A stretch of 64,000 nt of DNA, taken from Varanus komodoensis (Eukaryota > Chordata > Lepidosauria > Squamata > Varanidae). Each line of letters opens with the position of its first letter. Position 1 is the first letter of the stretch. Positions 9,201 to 20,800 of this stretch are shown here, piece by piece. Below the pieces are notes generated by a model, which was given only the letters and a program-made list of their open reading frames with translations, was not told the origin of the DNA and did no database searches. A program made the position numbers and the translations under genes. Where the stretch lies: the NCBI RefSeq assembly GCF_004798865.1, contig NW_025336259.1, positions 620,001-684,000 of the forward strand. Direction: 5' to 3'.

Positions 9201-12200
9201 TTTTTGATTTATTTCACTTCTGTGCCACCCAATGGCCTAAGCTTTCTGGTTGGCATGCAAGGATTCACAACATTTAGTAAAAATGTAAATACCATGAAAA
9301 CATCCTAAAATTTCCCTAGAGATGTAAAGCCACATATTAAACGTCTAAAAATGAACAAGACGGGTCCGTATGACCAGGCCTGTGCAAACAGCGGTTTTCC
9401 ACCTACGTGCTGTTTAGTGGGGTTAAATGGCTTGGCATTTCAGCCTGGTGCTGAAAAGAGAGCAGAGCTGTGCCAGGCGGGCTTCTCGGGGTGAGCGTTC
9501 CATAATTGGGGGCTAGCACAGAGAAGGCCCCGTGCGCGTGTCTGTGTGTGTTGGGGGTGGGGTGGGGGGTGACTTCTGCAGCTTGAATCATGGAAATGGC
9601 ACAGAGGGGCAGGATGAAAGCCTCTCCCCATATCACTCCCCATCTGGTCTTTTTTTTTTTAAGATGAGTGACCATTAGGGCTCCAAATACTGAATCCATG
9701 TAAGGATTTCATGAGGACTGTCAGCGCACAAGAGCTGTTGGTTGTCATCTTAGGAATGCAAAAGGATGGGGGTTAGGACAACGTTTAGTTTATTATTTAA
9801 GGTTTAAGTCTATTTATTATTTACTGGTGCCAACTCAAATTACAGTAGTTCCACTGAAAAAAATGGGGGAAATCCATTGTTCCTGCTGGGAAATAAAGGG
9901 CTGGTCTCTAATAAAAAGCCTACAATACACTTCCTTTATGAGATTCAGGGAGGGAAAATTTGATAGAATGGAATAATGAATATGCTCGATAGACTATTTT
10001 GTTATTGAAGCAGGAATATGAACTGGCAAGGATAGATTTATACAAACAAGGCAATTAAAAATCATTGGATATTACAGCTTTCTTTGGTTTTGGGTTGAAT
10101 TCTGAAGTTTTTCTGCTTAATTGTAACAGGATCTGACTCTGGATTAATATTAAATTGCATTATTCTAAGTATGTATACAGTAAAATTAGCAACAGTGTGA
10201 GGCTCTGTCATGTGCAAATGAGACAAAACAGCATCCTTATTGGGTTTCACTCCAGGAACCAGGCCCAGTCCAGAGCAAGGGCTACCCGGTCCATGAGCGC
10301 CTCTTTTGGCCTGAGAATCTGGGGCGGCCGTTCCCTGACGTTGCTTCTCTGCTTGTTGGCAGCTGGACGTGCGTGTCTATTGGGGGAGCTTATCTGATTT
10401 TCCCATTCAAAAATAGTTTACGGCAGAATCCACTTTTCAGAACTAAGTATCTGGAAATGATTTGAGGAAACCTGCTTGAAGATTGAGGGACCCTGCTGGC
10501 TTACGCGGACGGATGCAGTGCTTTTATTCCCAGAAAAGTCTTGCAGATCTCTGGATGGGGGCCCCAATCCCCCAGATGGTCCAGCTGTTTTTGGCAGAAA
10601 AGGGGGTGTGTGTGCAGGGGAGCTATAAAACCTTCCTTTGAAATCCATGGGGCGCAAATGGGGCGCAAATGCTCAACTCTGGCTAGATGTTGGCGGGTCC
10701 CAGGAAGTGCCGAAGGCCAGGACACGCAGTTCCTGTTGCAGGGCTTACCCTTCTTCTCCGTGATCAGGCGCACGAGGACCCCGATGGTGTCTTCGTTGGC
10801 ATCCTCTATTCTGAACGCAGGACTGCTTCCTGTGGACGGAGGCGGGGGGAGAGGCGGCATGAGGGGAGTCCCTTGCAAAGCCCCTGCTTGCTATGAAGGT
10901 GGTCCCAGTTCACCTCTGACTCCCCCGCCCCCCGTCCCCAAAGGGCAGAATGCTGCTGCTTGCATCACCTTCATTTCGGGAGTATTTAGGGGTCCTCTTG
11001 GCTCTGCTCATTCCCCAAGACTGGGCTGAGCATGAGAGGAGGCCCCGGCCCAGGTCAGATCAGCCCTAGCTGGGGGCAGCTGCGGGGTGTAGCTTTGTAT
11101 GCAGAAGGCCACTGGCTCAACTCCCAGCTTCTCCAGGCCGGGCTGCAAAAGGCACTGCTGCCCATCAGAGCAGGCAGTACTGCTCTAAATGGACCAAGCG
11201 TTAGACAGCTCCCTCCTGAGCCTCCCTCCACGGCCAAGCCAGCGGTTGGTCCTGGGACCAGGGTGCCAGGTATGCGTCTGACCACTGAACCAGATGCATC
11301 CCCAAACGGAAAAACGTGCACGCGCACCGGGGTTCAGCGCCTGGGGGCTGCACAGTGGGGACCCCGCTCGCTTCCCCACCTCTCCCGCGTTATGCCTTTG
11401 GCTGAGTGTGGCAGCCGCTTCTCCTGCCACGGAAAGCCCTTCCGCGTGGCACGTGGCGTGAAGCAGAAGACCCAGTGCTGTTTGCAGGGATGTTGCCTGA
11501 CCTGCTTCCCACACATTCAGTCAGGCACCCACGCAACAAGGGCCCAGCGGAGGGCGACAAAAATGACCCAGGGCTTGGAAGCGCTGCCCTGCGGGGAGAG
11601 ACTGGGGGAACTGGGCCTGTTCAGCCTTGAGAAGAGGAGGCTGAGGGGGGACATGAGATCCCTCTGTAAGTCCCTCAGAGGCTGTCACAGAGAAGAAGGT
11701 CAGGAGCTCTTCCTGCTGATGCCAGAGTGCAGGACACGGAATAAGCAGTTCAAGGTGTGACAACCCAGATTCAGGCTGGGCATCAGGAGAAGCTTCCTCA
11801 CTGTCAGAGCAAGACGGCAGTGGGACCAGCTGCCTGGAGAGGTGGGGGCTCTCCCACACTGGGAGCATTCAGAAAGCAACTGAACAGCCTTCTGAGTGGG
11901 ATGGTGTGACTTGGTGTCCTGCAGGGGCAGGGGGTGGACTAGATGGCCTTCATGGCCCCTTCCAGCTCTACAATCCTGTGATTCTATGACCCCGCACTGA
12001 AGTCCATCATCCTATTGCTGATGGGCGGCTGGAGCAAGAGGAGGGGCGGTGTGCCTGCAGTCCCCGAGCGAGTTCACGGCAAATTCTGTACTGGAACCAC
12101 GGGTGGGCCTCACAGCCCCACCGGGGCCGGCCGGCTCAGCTCAGCACTCCCCACCCATGGAGAAATGCCTCTGCCAAAGTCACATTCTGGGTGCGACCGT

Positions 12201-15200
12201 CTCACCGGCTCCGTGAACAGGCGGGAGAGGGGCAGCCAACGCAGAAAGCTGCAGCATCTTTTCTGATGAATCTTTCCTGTAAGACGATACGGTGGAGGGG
12301 GAGGGAGAAGCGAGGGGGTGGGATGCAGCCAGCAACTGGTGTACTACCCCCGCTTCTTCCCCCCAGCCCCAGCTGCTACTGGGTGGGGGGGCAGCCAGTG
12401 TGACTTGTCCCCATCCCTCATGAAGCGGCTCAGCCTTTGGAATCCCACCTCCGAGGTCACCGGAGCTCAGGGTGGGCACTCCAAAGAATCCAGCGGCTTC
12501 CCGGCCTGCGTTTGAGGTCACGGAATGGCACCCTTTTGGAATGCATTGGCTGCTTCATTTTCTGCAGAGGGCTCAGTGTGATAATGAACAAGGAATGCAT
12601 TTTCCAAGAATATGTAAGTAATTATTTAAATAGCTCATATTTTCAACTGGGGGAAAGTTACTTGAATATCACTTAGCAGGGACAGAAGGACTATAGTTTG
12701 ATCACTATTCAAATAACATGCAAAGAACCATTTCAGGAATGTTTCCCCCACTAGCTGATAGATGAGAATTAGAAACATAGAAACAGAGAGAGTCAGCAGG
12801 GGCCTCCTGGGCCATCTAGTCTGACCCCCGGCTCCTGCTGGCTCTGCTCACGACATGCCCACCATGTGCACGTCCAGCCTGTCCTTGAACACCCGCACCG
12901 ATGGGGCCTCAACCACCTCCCATGGAAGCCCATTGCACACCCTCGGGGTCCTGACTGTCAGGAAGTGCCTCCTGGCATCCACCCTAAATGTTGGTTCCCT
13001 GAGCTTGGCTCCGTTGGAGCGCGTCCTGCCCTCTGCAGGGGAGAACAGGTCTCTACCCACCTCCGTGTGACACCCCCTCACATACCTGTATGTTGCCAAC
13101 AGGTCCCCTCTGAGTCTCCTCTTCTCCAGGCTGAAGAGACCCAGTTCCCTCAGTCTCGCCTCATACGGCATCCCCTGCAAACCGGCCACCAACCTTGTGG
13201 CCCTTCGCTGCTCTGACTCCAACCTGGCTACATCCTTCCCGTAATGAGGGGCCCAAAACCGAGCACAATACTCCAGTTGCGGGCGCACCAGAGTCGTGTA
13301 GAGTGGCAGCAACACCTCTCTCAATCTAGAAGCCACACTTCCGGCTGTGCAACCACGGGTGGCGTTTGCCCTCTTGGCCGCTGCACCACACGGCTGGCTC
13401 ATGTTCAGCCTGCAGTCAACCAGCACCCCGAGGTCCCTTTCACAAGTGCTGCTCTCCAGCCACGCGTCCCCTAACCTCCACTTGTGCTGCCCATCCCGTC
13501 GAAATCCTTGACTCACCTGTGAATTCCCGTTCTCCTTGTGCACTCATAGGAGAAAGGCATTCAGCTGCGGCGTTTGAGCTGCTTTTCTTAGGAGCACGCG
13601 CATGGCAGTGCAGCCTCAGGGCATGACGCAAAGCATGCTTTGGCAGAAAAAAGCCCGCTGGACGGTGTGTGTCCTGGCACGCACAGGATGGCGCTGTGGC
13701 GGCTTCCGCTTTTGCACGCCTGGGCACCTTAAACGCACCCTTCCCCCTCTGGGCCCCCTCTCTGCTCACCGCTGCGCTCCCCTTTGGCCGCCTCCTCATC
13801 GGCATCCTTCTGGGCCGTGCAGTGGTACCCCTTCTTCATGAGCAGGTTGCAGAAGAGTATCCCCAGCAGGCCCATCACGCAGAAGACCGGCACGATGGCC
13901 AGGACGGCGTACTGCGTGGCCTTCTCCTCGGGCTTCCCGTCGTGCGTGCCGTTGGCCGCCATCTTGCTGTCTCGCCTCTGCAAGGCCTCGGCGTTGCGGG
14001 CCAGGCGAGCCGGCCACCTTCTTGGTCCTGAACGGGTTAGAGGGAGAGATGAAGGCGGTGCCCCGTCACGGCCCGAACATCAACAGAAAAGGCACAGGAG
14101 GAACCCGCCAGAGGGTACTGGTGCTCCTTCCACTGGGCGATGCCCCGGTGGCAGAGGGCAGCATCGCTCCTGGGTTTGGAAGGTCACAGGAGGGTCCCCG
14201 CTGGCCGGAAATTTCTTTAAAGACCACCCGGTGCTCTGCCGGAGCTGAACAGGGGTGGGTGGGTGGATGGCACTGCATAAAATAGGTGAGATCGAAATAC
14301 TCCGGGGGCAGATTCAGGATGCCCAAAGGCCAACAGCGCACAGGGTGTTGCCAGAAGGAGCTGCAGCGTGGGAAAGCACTGCCAGGGAGCCGACGGCACT
14401 TCCCGTGCGCAGGCCACGCGGGGAGTTTTCAAGCAGCCTGAGGACCCGATTCATTCGGGAGTGGCGCTTGGGGGCTGCACCCCAGTGGCTGAGGGGCTAA
14501 ACACCCAGTGGATGGAAGCTTCAAGCTCTCACTCCCAGTGATGAAGTCTTAGGGAAAAATCCGCTATTGGGCACAACATTTCTATGCCACTCAAACTCCA
14601 AAGAAGGGAGAGTAGCACACATGGGTTCTCCAAACTCATTTTCACAACAACCCTGCAGGGAAGGTCCTGCTGAGACCTAGTCACTTGCTTAGTGCTGTCC
14701 AATGAGTTTCCTTCCTGTTCTTACCAAACACTTTCCAGTTCTAAGGACATTGCCACTGTTCTTACTACTGCATTGCCCTTTTAACCATGAGGAACCCAAG
14801 GTGGCTTTCCATTTTATCCTCACAACAACAGCCCTGTGAGGCAGGCTGGGCCGAGAGACAGCGACTGCCCCAGAGTCACCCAGTTGGCTCCATGGCTGAG
14901 GAGCGACTAGAACCCGGGCCTCTGGGGGCCCAGTCCAACTCTCCAACCACCGCACCACAGGGGCTCTCCTGTATCCCTAAAGAACCCGAGGCTCAGCACC
15001 AGCTATTCCGCGGCTTCCAGGATGTCTCTCCGGCTCACTGCCCTGCCGGTGGACGGTTTGCACTTTCTCCTCTTTCTTTAAGCCCCCTTCACTTTGGAAT
15101 TTGGTCCCCTTTTGGGGCACAGAAGTAGCTTTGTCCTCTTTGCTGCAGCCAGCAAACCTCAATGGACTCTTCTTTAGAAAAGCATAGGAAGGTTTTATGA

Positions 15201-17795
15201 GGTCTTGTTGCTTAAAGTTCCTCCCCCATCAAATCTACCACTTGTTCTGTTTTAGTGCACCCACACCCACTCTATCTAGTTAAACGCCTTTTGGGCATTC
15301 GGAAGCAGGGAGGGCATGCAGATTCCAATTAACAGATGTCTCAATGACATATCCTGTTCGTTGGCGCCACCCTTTTATAAATCACATTTAATCCAGAGAT
15401 TTATTCTATAATTCCCTTGGTGTTTACTGAAATGCTCTTCTAAAACCCAGTCTTATCGTCGGAGCTGACAAGTTGTCACGTCTGTTGCTATGATTTAGCC
15501 CCAGATGACAAACGTGTGGAATTAACTTTGTGATTGCGTCCCTTATGCATTAACAAAACAAAATATGCCAGCGCTGCACAGCAACACAACAGAACAAAAA
15601 ACAAACAACTAAAGTAGGAAAAAAACACCGCACATGTGTTGAACTTCTTAAAAGTACAGGGCAAGTTGAGTTTTCCGTGCAAAAGGCTCCCCGGTTGAGT
15701 CCTGGGCACTTCCAGGGACTCCCTCCTGCCATCCCAGTGAGCGGCTGCCAGTTTGTGCTGACGGACTGGATGGGATGGAAGACGGCTGGGCTAACACAAT
15801 GACAGCATCCCGTGTGCCTGCGACTGTCACAGGCTGTCATGGCAACCAGAAAAGAGCAAAGCGTGCTGTGGAAACGGAAGCCAGATCACGGACCCGGTGG
15901 GTCAATGGAGCCGAGAGGGAAAACGGCCACCGATCAGGCCTGAGAATGGCTAGTAGCGATATTATTCGGATGTTCTGCAAGAAGCGAGAGGCTGGAGGGC
16001 AGCCAGTCCGACGAAAAGGGTTCGCACGGAAATGACTCAGAGCAGTGAGGACGAGGAAGGCCAAGGAGACAAGGAGCCGAGGAACAGGAAGAGCAGGGCA
16101 GAAAGGGGATCTGAGGGAAGACCCCACATAGGTGTGGGGAAACGAGCAGCCGGGTGCTTTCAGCAATGGGAGGGGAAGAGGGTCCCTGGCAGGGAGGAGG
16201 ACGTCCGGAAAACGGGCTGAAGGGACTGAGACTAAAGGACCGGGGTCTGAAAAGCTGCTCCGGAATGGCCTCTGAGAGAGCATAAAGGTGATTAAGGTGC
16301 GGTGAAAAAGGCAAACGCCATGCCAGGCATCGTTGGGAACAGACCTGAAAGTGGCACTGCCAAGATCGTCTTCCCAATTTACAAATCTTTGCCGCAACCC
16401 CACCTACAATATCACGTTCAGTTCTGGTCATCTCACCTGAACAAGGACAAGTCTGAGTTGGAAAAAGTGCGGAGACGGGGAACCGAGACATAAGCCTCTT
16501 AGTGTTTGTTGTGAGGATAAAGTGGGATATACATCTAATAAATAAATAAATAAAATAAAGGAAGAGGAAGGGGCTGGAGAAATCCCCCTTTGATGAGCAG
16601 CTATGACAACGCAGACAGTTCAGCTTAGAAAAAAGGCAAGGCAGGGGAAACATGAGAGAGGTGTTTGAAACAATGGAGAAAGTGGAAAGGGTGAGTTTTT
16701 CTTCCTTTCCCATAATAATCCATCCTGAGTATATTTCATGAAGCTGAAATAAAGCACAGGCAGGAGGAAATACTTTGTCACACAATGTATTAGTGGAACG
16801 GTGGAATCTGCCCCCACGGAAGGTGGGGGTGGCCGCCAATCTGGGTGGCTTTGAAAGGGAACTGGGCCGATTCATGGGGGAGAGGCTCTCCGTGGCCACT
16901 AGCCCTGCTGGCCATGGGCTCCCTCCTTCACCAGAGGTGGCCTGCCGGCATGCACCTGTTGCTGGGGAGCTGGGCAGGGGGAGGTCCTGCACCCCTCCCG
17001 CTGGAGGGGCCCTGTGGGCGCTGGGTGCGTGGAGGGCTGGGCTGGAAGCAGCTTGGGCCTGCTCCAGCGGTGCTCGAAAGCACATTCCTCGTCTCGGCCT
17101 CACCCAGAAATCACAAGATTGCACAGCTGCTGACAGGCACCGAAACGACCCGAGGGCAGCACCTGGCACCGCGCAGGAGAAGAAGCGTGATTCAGGCCGC
17201 CCGGCTCTTGCGTGTGGTGGCAGGCGGCCTGCTTGGAATCCACCTTCCTGGGCCATCAAGTTCAACACACAACCATCTTGTTAAGAAATACAGACACAGC
17301 GGCCAAGACAGGACCCGGGACAGAGCAAGCCAAGCTTGTCCCGGAACCCCAGGCTGGTTCCTGCGTGGCTTGCCCAGGCTGGCAGCCACAGAGGAGTTGG
17401 GCTTCAACCGGGCTCCTTCCCAGACCGCACGGCTCATGGCCACACGGGCCAGAAATGAAGCGAGCCGTGAGCCATCCTGGGTTTTGCCCCAGCAAAGCTG
17501 CTGCTGGAGCAGGAGAGAGGTGGGAGGCACTGGAGAGCGTCCCGGCGTCTGTCTGATTGCAAATCCATCAGTCGTGTTGTGGTTGCTGCGAAATGTGAAG
17601 TTTTGTCTTTGAACAGCCCAAAACAAAAAGAGCTGAAGTGTCAGGAGGGAGGGAAATTACGAAGGCACCTCAATTTTCCTGGATAGTGTGTAGTTTTGAA
17701 GCGCTCAGCGGAACTGGGGAGGGTGGGACTTTTTGGAAGGCATTCATTCACGGGGCTGCCATAAGTAGTTGGAGATGGCTTGCAACACCCCGTGC

Positions 17796-17863
<68 letters not shown>

Positions 17864-20800
17864 CTGTTGATGGTTTCGTTTTTCTGAATTTTGTAATCTG
17901 CCTTGGTTTGTTCCAGAAAGGTAGCAGATGTGGTTTTTTTAAGGGCAAAAGAACACGCCCAGCTATCGGTAATTATTGGCCTTTTTTCTCTGCCTAAACT
18001 TGAGCCAAACTTTCTTCCAGTCACTGCGTGCATTTCAATTCTTCAGGAGGGGGAAAAAGCATTCAGGAAGCGGGAAACCTTGAAACAATCAGTGCTTGGG
18101 GGAAGGAAGGAGGGAGCCGCGAGGGGCTGGGGGGCGGGGGGGGGCTGGGATCCCAGGCAAGCCGATCTGGCATTCCGCTCTCCGGTGTTGGAGTAGGGAC
18201 AAGAGGCCGGCAACGGTGTGTCGCCATCAAACGTATGCCGAGCGACCCAGCTCGCCCACGTCCAAATGCCAGAGCGCGCTGACTTAGCAACAGAGCGCTG
18301 CAGAGCAGCTGCGGGGACGGGACGGCACGGCACGGCAGCCGGCAACGGCTCGGGGACCCGCTTCTGTGCTCGCCGCGAGCCTCGAGCACTTCCTTCTCAC
18401 CTCGCCCGTTACAAGGCGTTGCGCTCAGTGGCAGGGCAATTAGAAAAACTCAGCCAGTTAACGAAGCGGCATACCCAGACTCGAGCTCAGAGAAACTTTC
18501 AATTTGGCCATTCAGCCTTCACGATACACCTTGGGTCTCTGAGACAGGACAAGCGGATGGAAACCAAATCAGGAAGCGCAGCGGCGTGAGGAGTGGACGG
18601 GCGTGGGGAATAAAGCATAAGGACTCTGGGTATGGAGAGCACGGAGCCTCCCTGAAGGATAACCCTGGATGGGGTGTCTTATCAACCACCATCCTCATCC
18701 TGGTGCCCTCTGGGTGGGGAGCTGCAGAGCGCCTGGTGGGGAGCGGCTTCAAGAGACCCAGGATGGCTCTCTGCTTCCTGCGCAGTCCGGTTCTAACCTC
18801 AACGGGTCTGGAATGCGCTGCTCTTCTGCTCTCGGGACAAAACCTACTGAGCGACTCCATTTCCAGCCCGTCCTCCTTCCCTGCCGACCTCGCAGGGGCT
18901 TGGGTGGTCTCCCACTGAGGCTTCGGCAAGACGGCTGCCTCCCTCCTTGAGGGACGGCAGCGTGTCGCTCAGTCAGGAGGGAAATAAAAGCATCGTTTCT
19001 GCTCTCACCTGGGCACCCTGGCGTGGATGATGGGCAAGGCAGGCATGTGGCTCTCGGGTCGGTCTCTCCTTCGGGGCTGTAATACCTGCAATGGGAAGGA
19101 ACATGGGTTGGGTAAGTGCCTGGGCTGGAGTCACTCCGGATCCCACCAAGACTAGCCCCCCACCCCTTTCCTTAATCCTGGCCCTGCCCTCCCCTCCCTC
19201 GGCTTGCCCCGCACTGCAGCCCCTCCCATCCCGTCTTGAAGTCCTGTGCACAGATTACACCGAGCCGCACTGCATGCCGTGCAAACCCAAACTCATTCTG
19301 CCTTGTGTGAATGGTCACACGCACACCCGGGAGGGGAACCCAAGTGCTTTCCAAACTTGAGGAGTCCCCAGCACCCCCTGGACTGTGGTTCCAAAAGAGG
19401 TGGGGCAGATCCAGCAGCTGGATGGCCCGGCGGGAATTTCAGGCGCGCAAGATGCTGCCTGGTTCTAGACGTTAGCCCATGACAGGGCATTAGGGTCACC
19501 AGCACGGACCGCCTTTTCCTCCAAGACCGATCTAGTCCCTTTTTCAGGCAAACCTAGGGCTTCCTAGGTGACGCGGATAAAAGCACTTCATCATCTTCCT
19601 ACCTCAACAAGGAACCAGCGTTGGGGGTTATTTTTGACCCCAGATGAAAGTTCCTCGAGCACAAAAAATGCTGCCTATGAAAAACCTTTGTTCTGACTGA
19701 ACCTTTCCCCTAGGAAGTTCCAATCAGCATAAAGATGGCTCTGAGCTCCCAATCATTACAGTTAATTTCAGGTTTGATCCTTCCTGAGGCTTTGAATAAA
19801 CAAGATCTGCTTAACAGCACTTGGCCTGGTGAACTTTTTTCTCCGCATAACCATAAGCTGACCAAGTAACTTTCAAAAATCATGGCAAAGGTTTCCCTCA
19901 GTGGATTTTAATTTGGTCTGCTGGAGGTTTTTCCTAACAATTGTATCTTTCAAATAGACCAAGATGATCTGACATTTGTTCCTTTGTTTGGGGCCTGTTC
20001 TTTGAGGTATAAATGTACCCCACACAGCTATTCCTATGGAGATTCTGGGCTCCTTCCATTTTGGTTTATTAAAAAACAAAACAAAACACGCAAAAATGGA
20101 CCGAACTGTAAAAGGCTAACATGTCCGGATCTTCTAGATGAGGCATTTTGTGAGAACTTCCTGGAAGGACCAGGCAGCGGGACTACATATGTGTAAGTTA
20201 CAGTACAGAAAGTGGGGGAGGTCAGTCGCCCCATAACTCTGTTCGCTGCTGCTGTGCCGCATTTTGGTGTGGGGGGGGGGGTTCAAGAAGCCCACTTAGA
20301 ATACAGGGCTGACAGCTAAGCAGGCAGGGAGACTTTCGCACGGCACCCCGGCCAAAACCAGCACGTGGAAGAAAAGCAAAAGCCAGAGTGGGGAATACAG
20401 ATTCGTCCGGCTTCCTCCGCCCTGCAGGCAGCTGCCCTGGCAGAGCCGGTATGAGTAAGGCCGCATCCAGTCTCTCCTCCCTCTGGCCCACAGCATCCGG
20501 GTGCCGCTGAGTTCAGCCAAGAGCGGCTCTGACTCACTGCAGCTCTCCCGCTCCTTCCCCACCAACTTCCTGCGCAGATGCCGGGATCCCGGCTCTGCCC
20601 ACTGCCTGGAAGTTGCATTGTTTGCCGAATGGCGCTTTTTGGCTTTACGGCTTTGTTGCAAGGGGCTGCCCTCCTAGCAGATCTTCATGGGTACCCTCTG
20701 ATCATTAACACATCAGGGCTGTCGAAGCATTGCCTGGGACACATGTCAGTGCTCAAAGCCAACTAAAACGACATAATCTTGTTGGCTACACAGTGAGGAA

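Larger units (their letters stand above)
10830..13769. other. RELT: RELT intron 6
   Basis: Holds two CR1-type LINEs in opposite orientation (11535-11990 plus, 12768-13530 minus). Between 12520 and 12767 lies A/T-rich unique-looking sequence. No additional exon recognised. Confidence 0.75.
14028..19008. other. RELT: RELT intron 5
   Basis: Contains SINE pieces (14585-14690, 14765-14975), LINE pieces (16305-17090) and a long AG microsatellite (17798-17859). 15180-15620 is A/T-rich and free of recognised repeats. A long minus open frame over 15.9-17.3 kb crosses the LINE remnants and is not a gene. Confidence 0.75.

Noticed and set aside
12848-13543. 231-codon minus frame as a host gene
   Set aside because: It is CR1 reverse-transcriptase tail sequence.
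15934-17268. 444-codon minus-strand frame
   Set aside because: Runs antisense through LINE remnants at 16.3-17.1 kb. Its sequence is the complement of repeat DNA, not a known protein.
17748-17948. Serine/leucine repeat protein
   Set aside because: Translation of the AG microsatellite.
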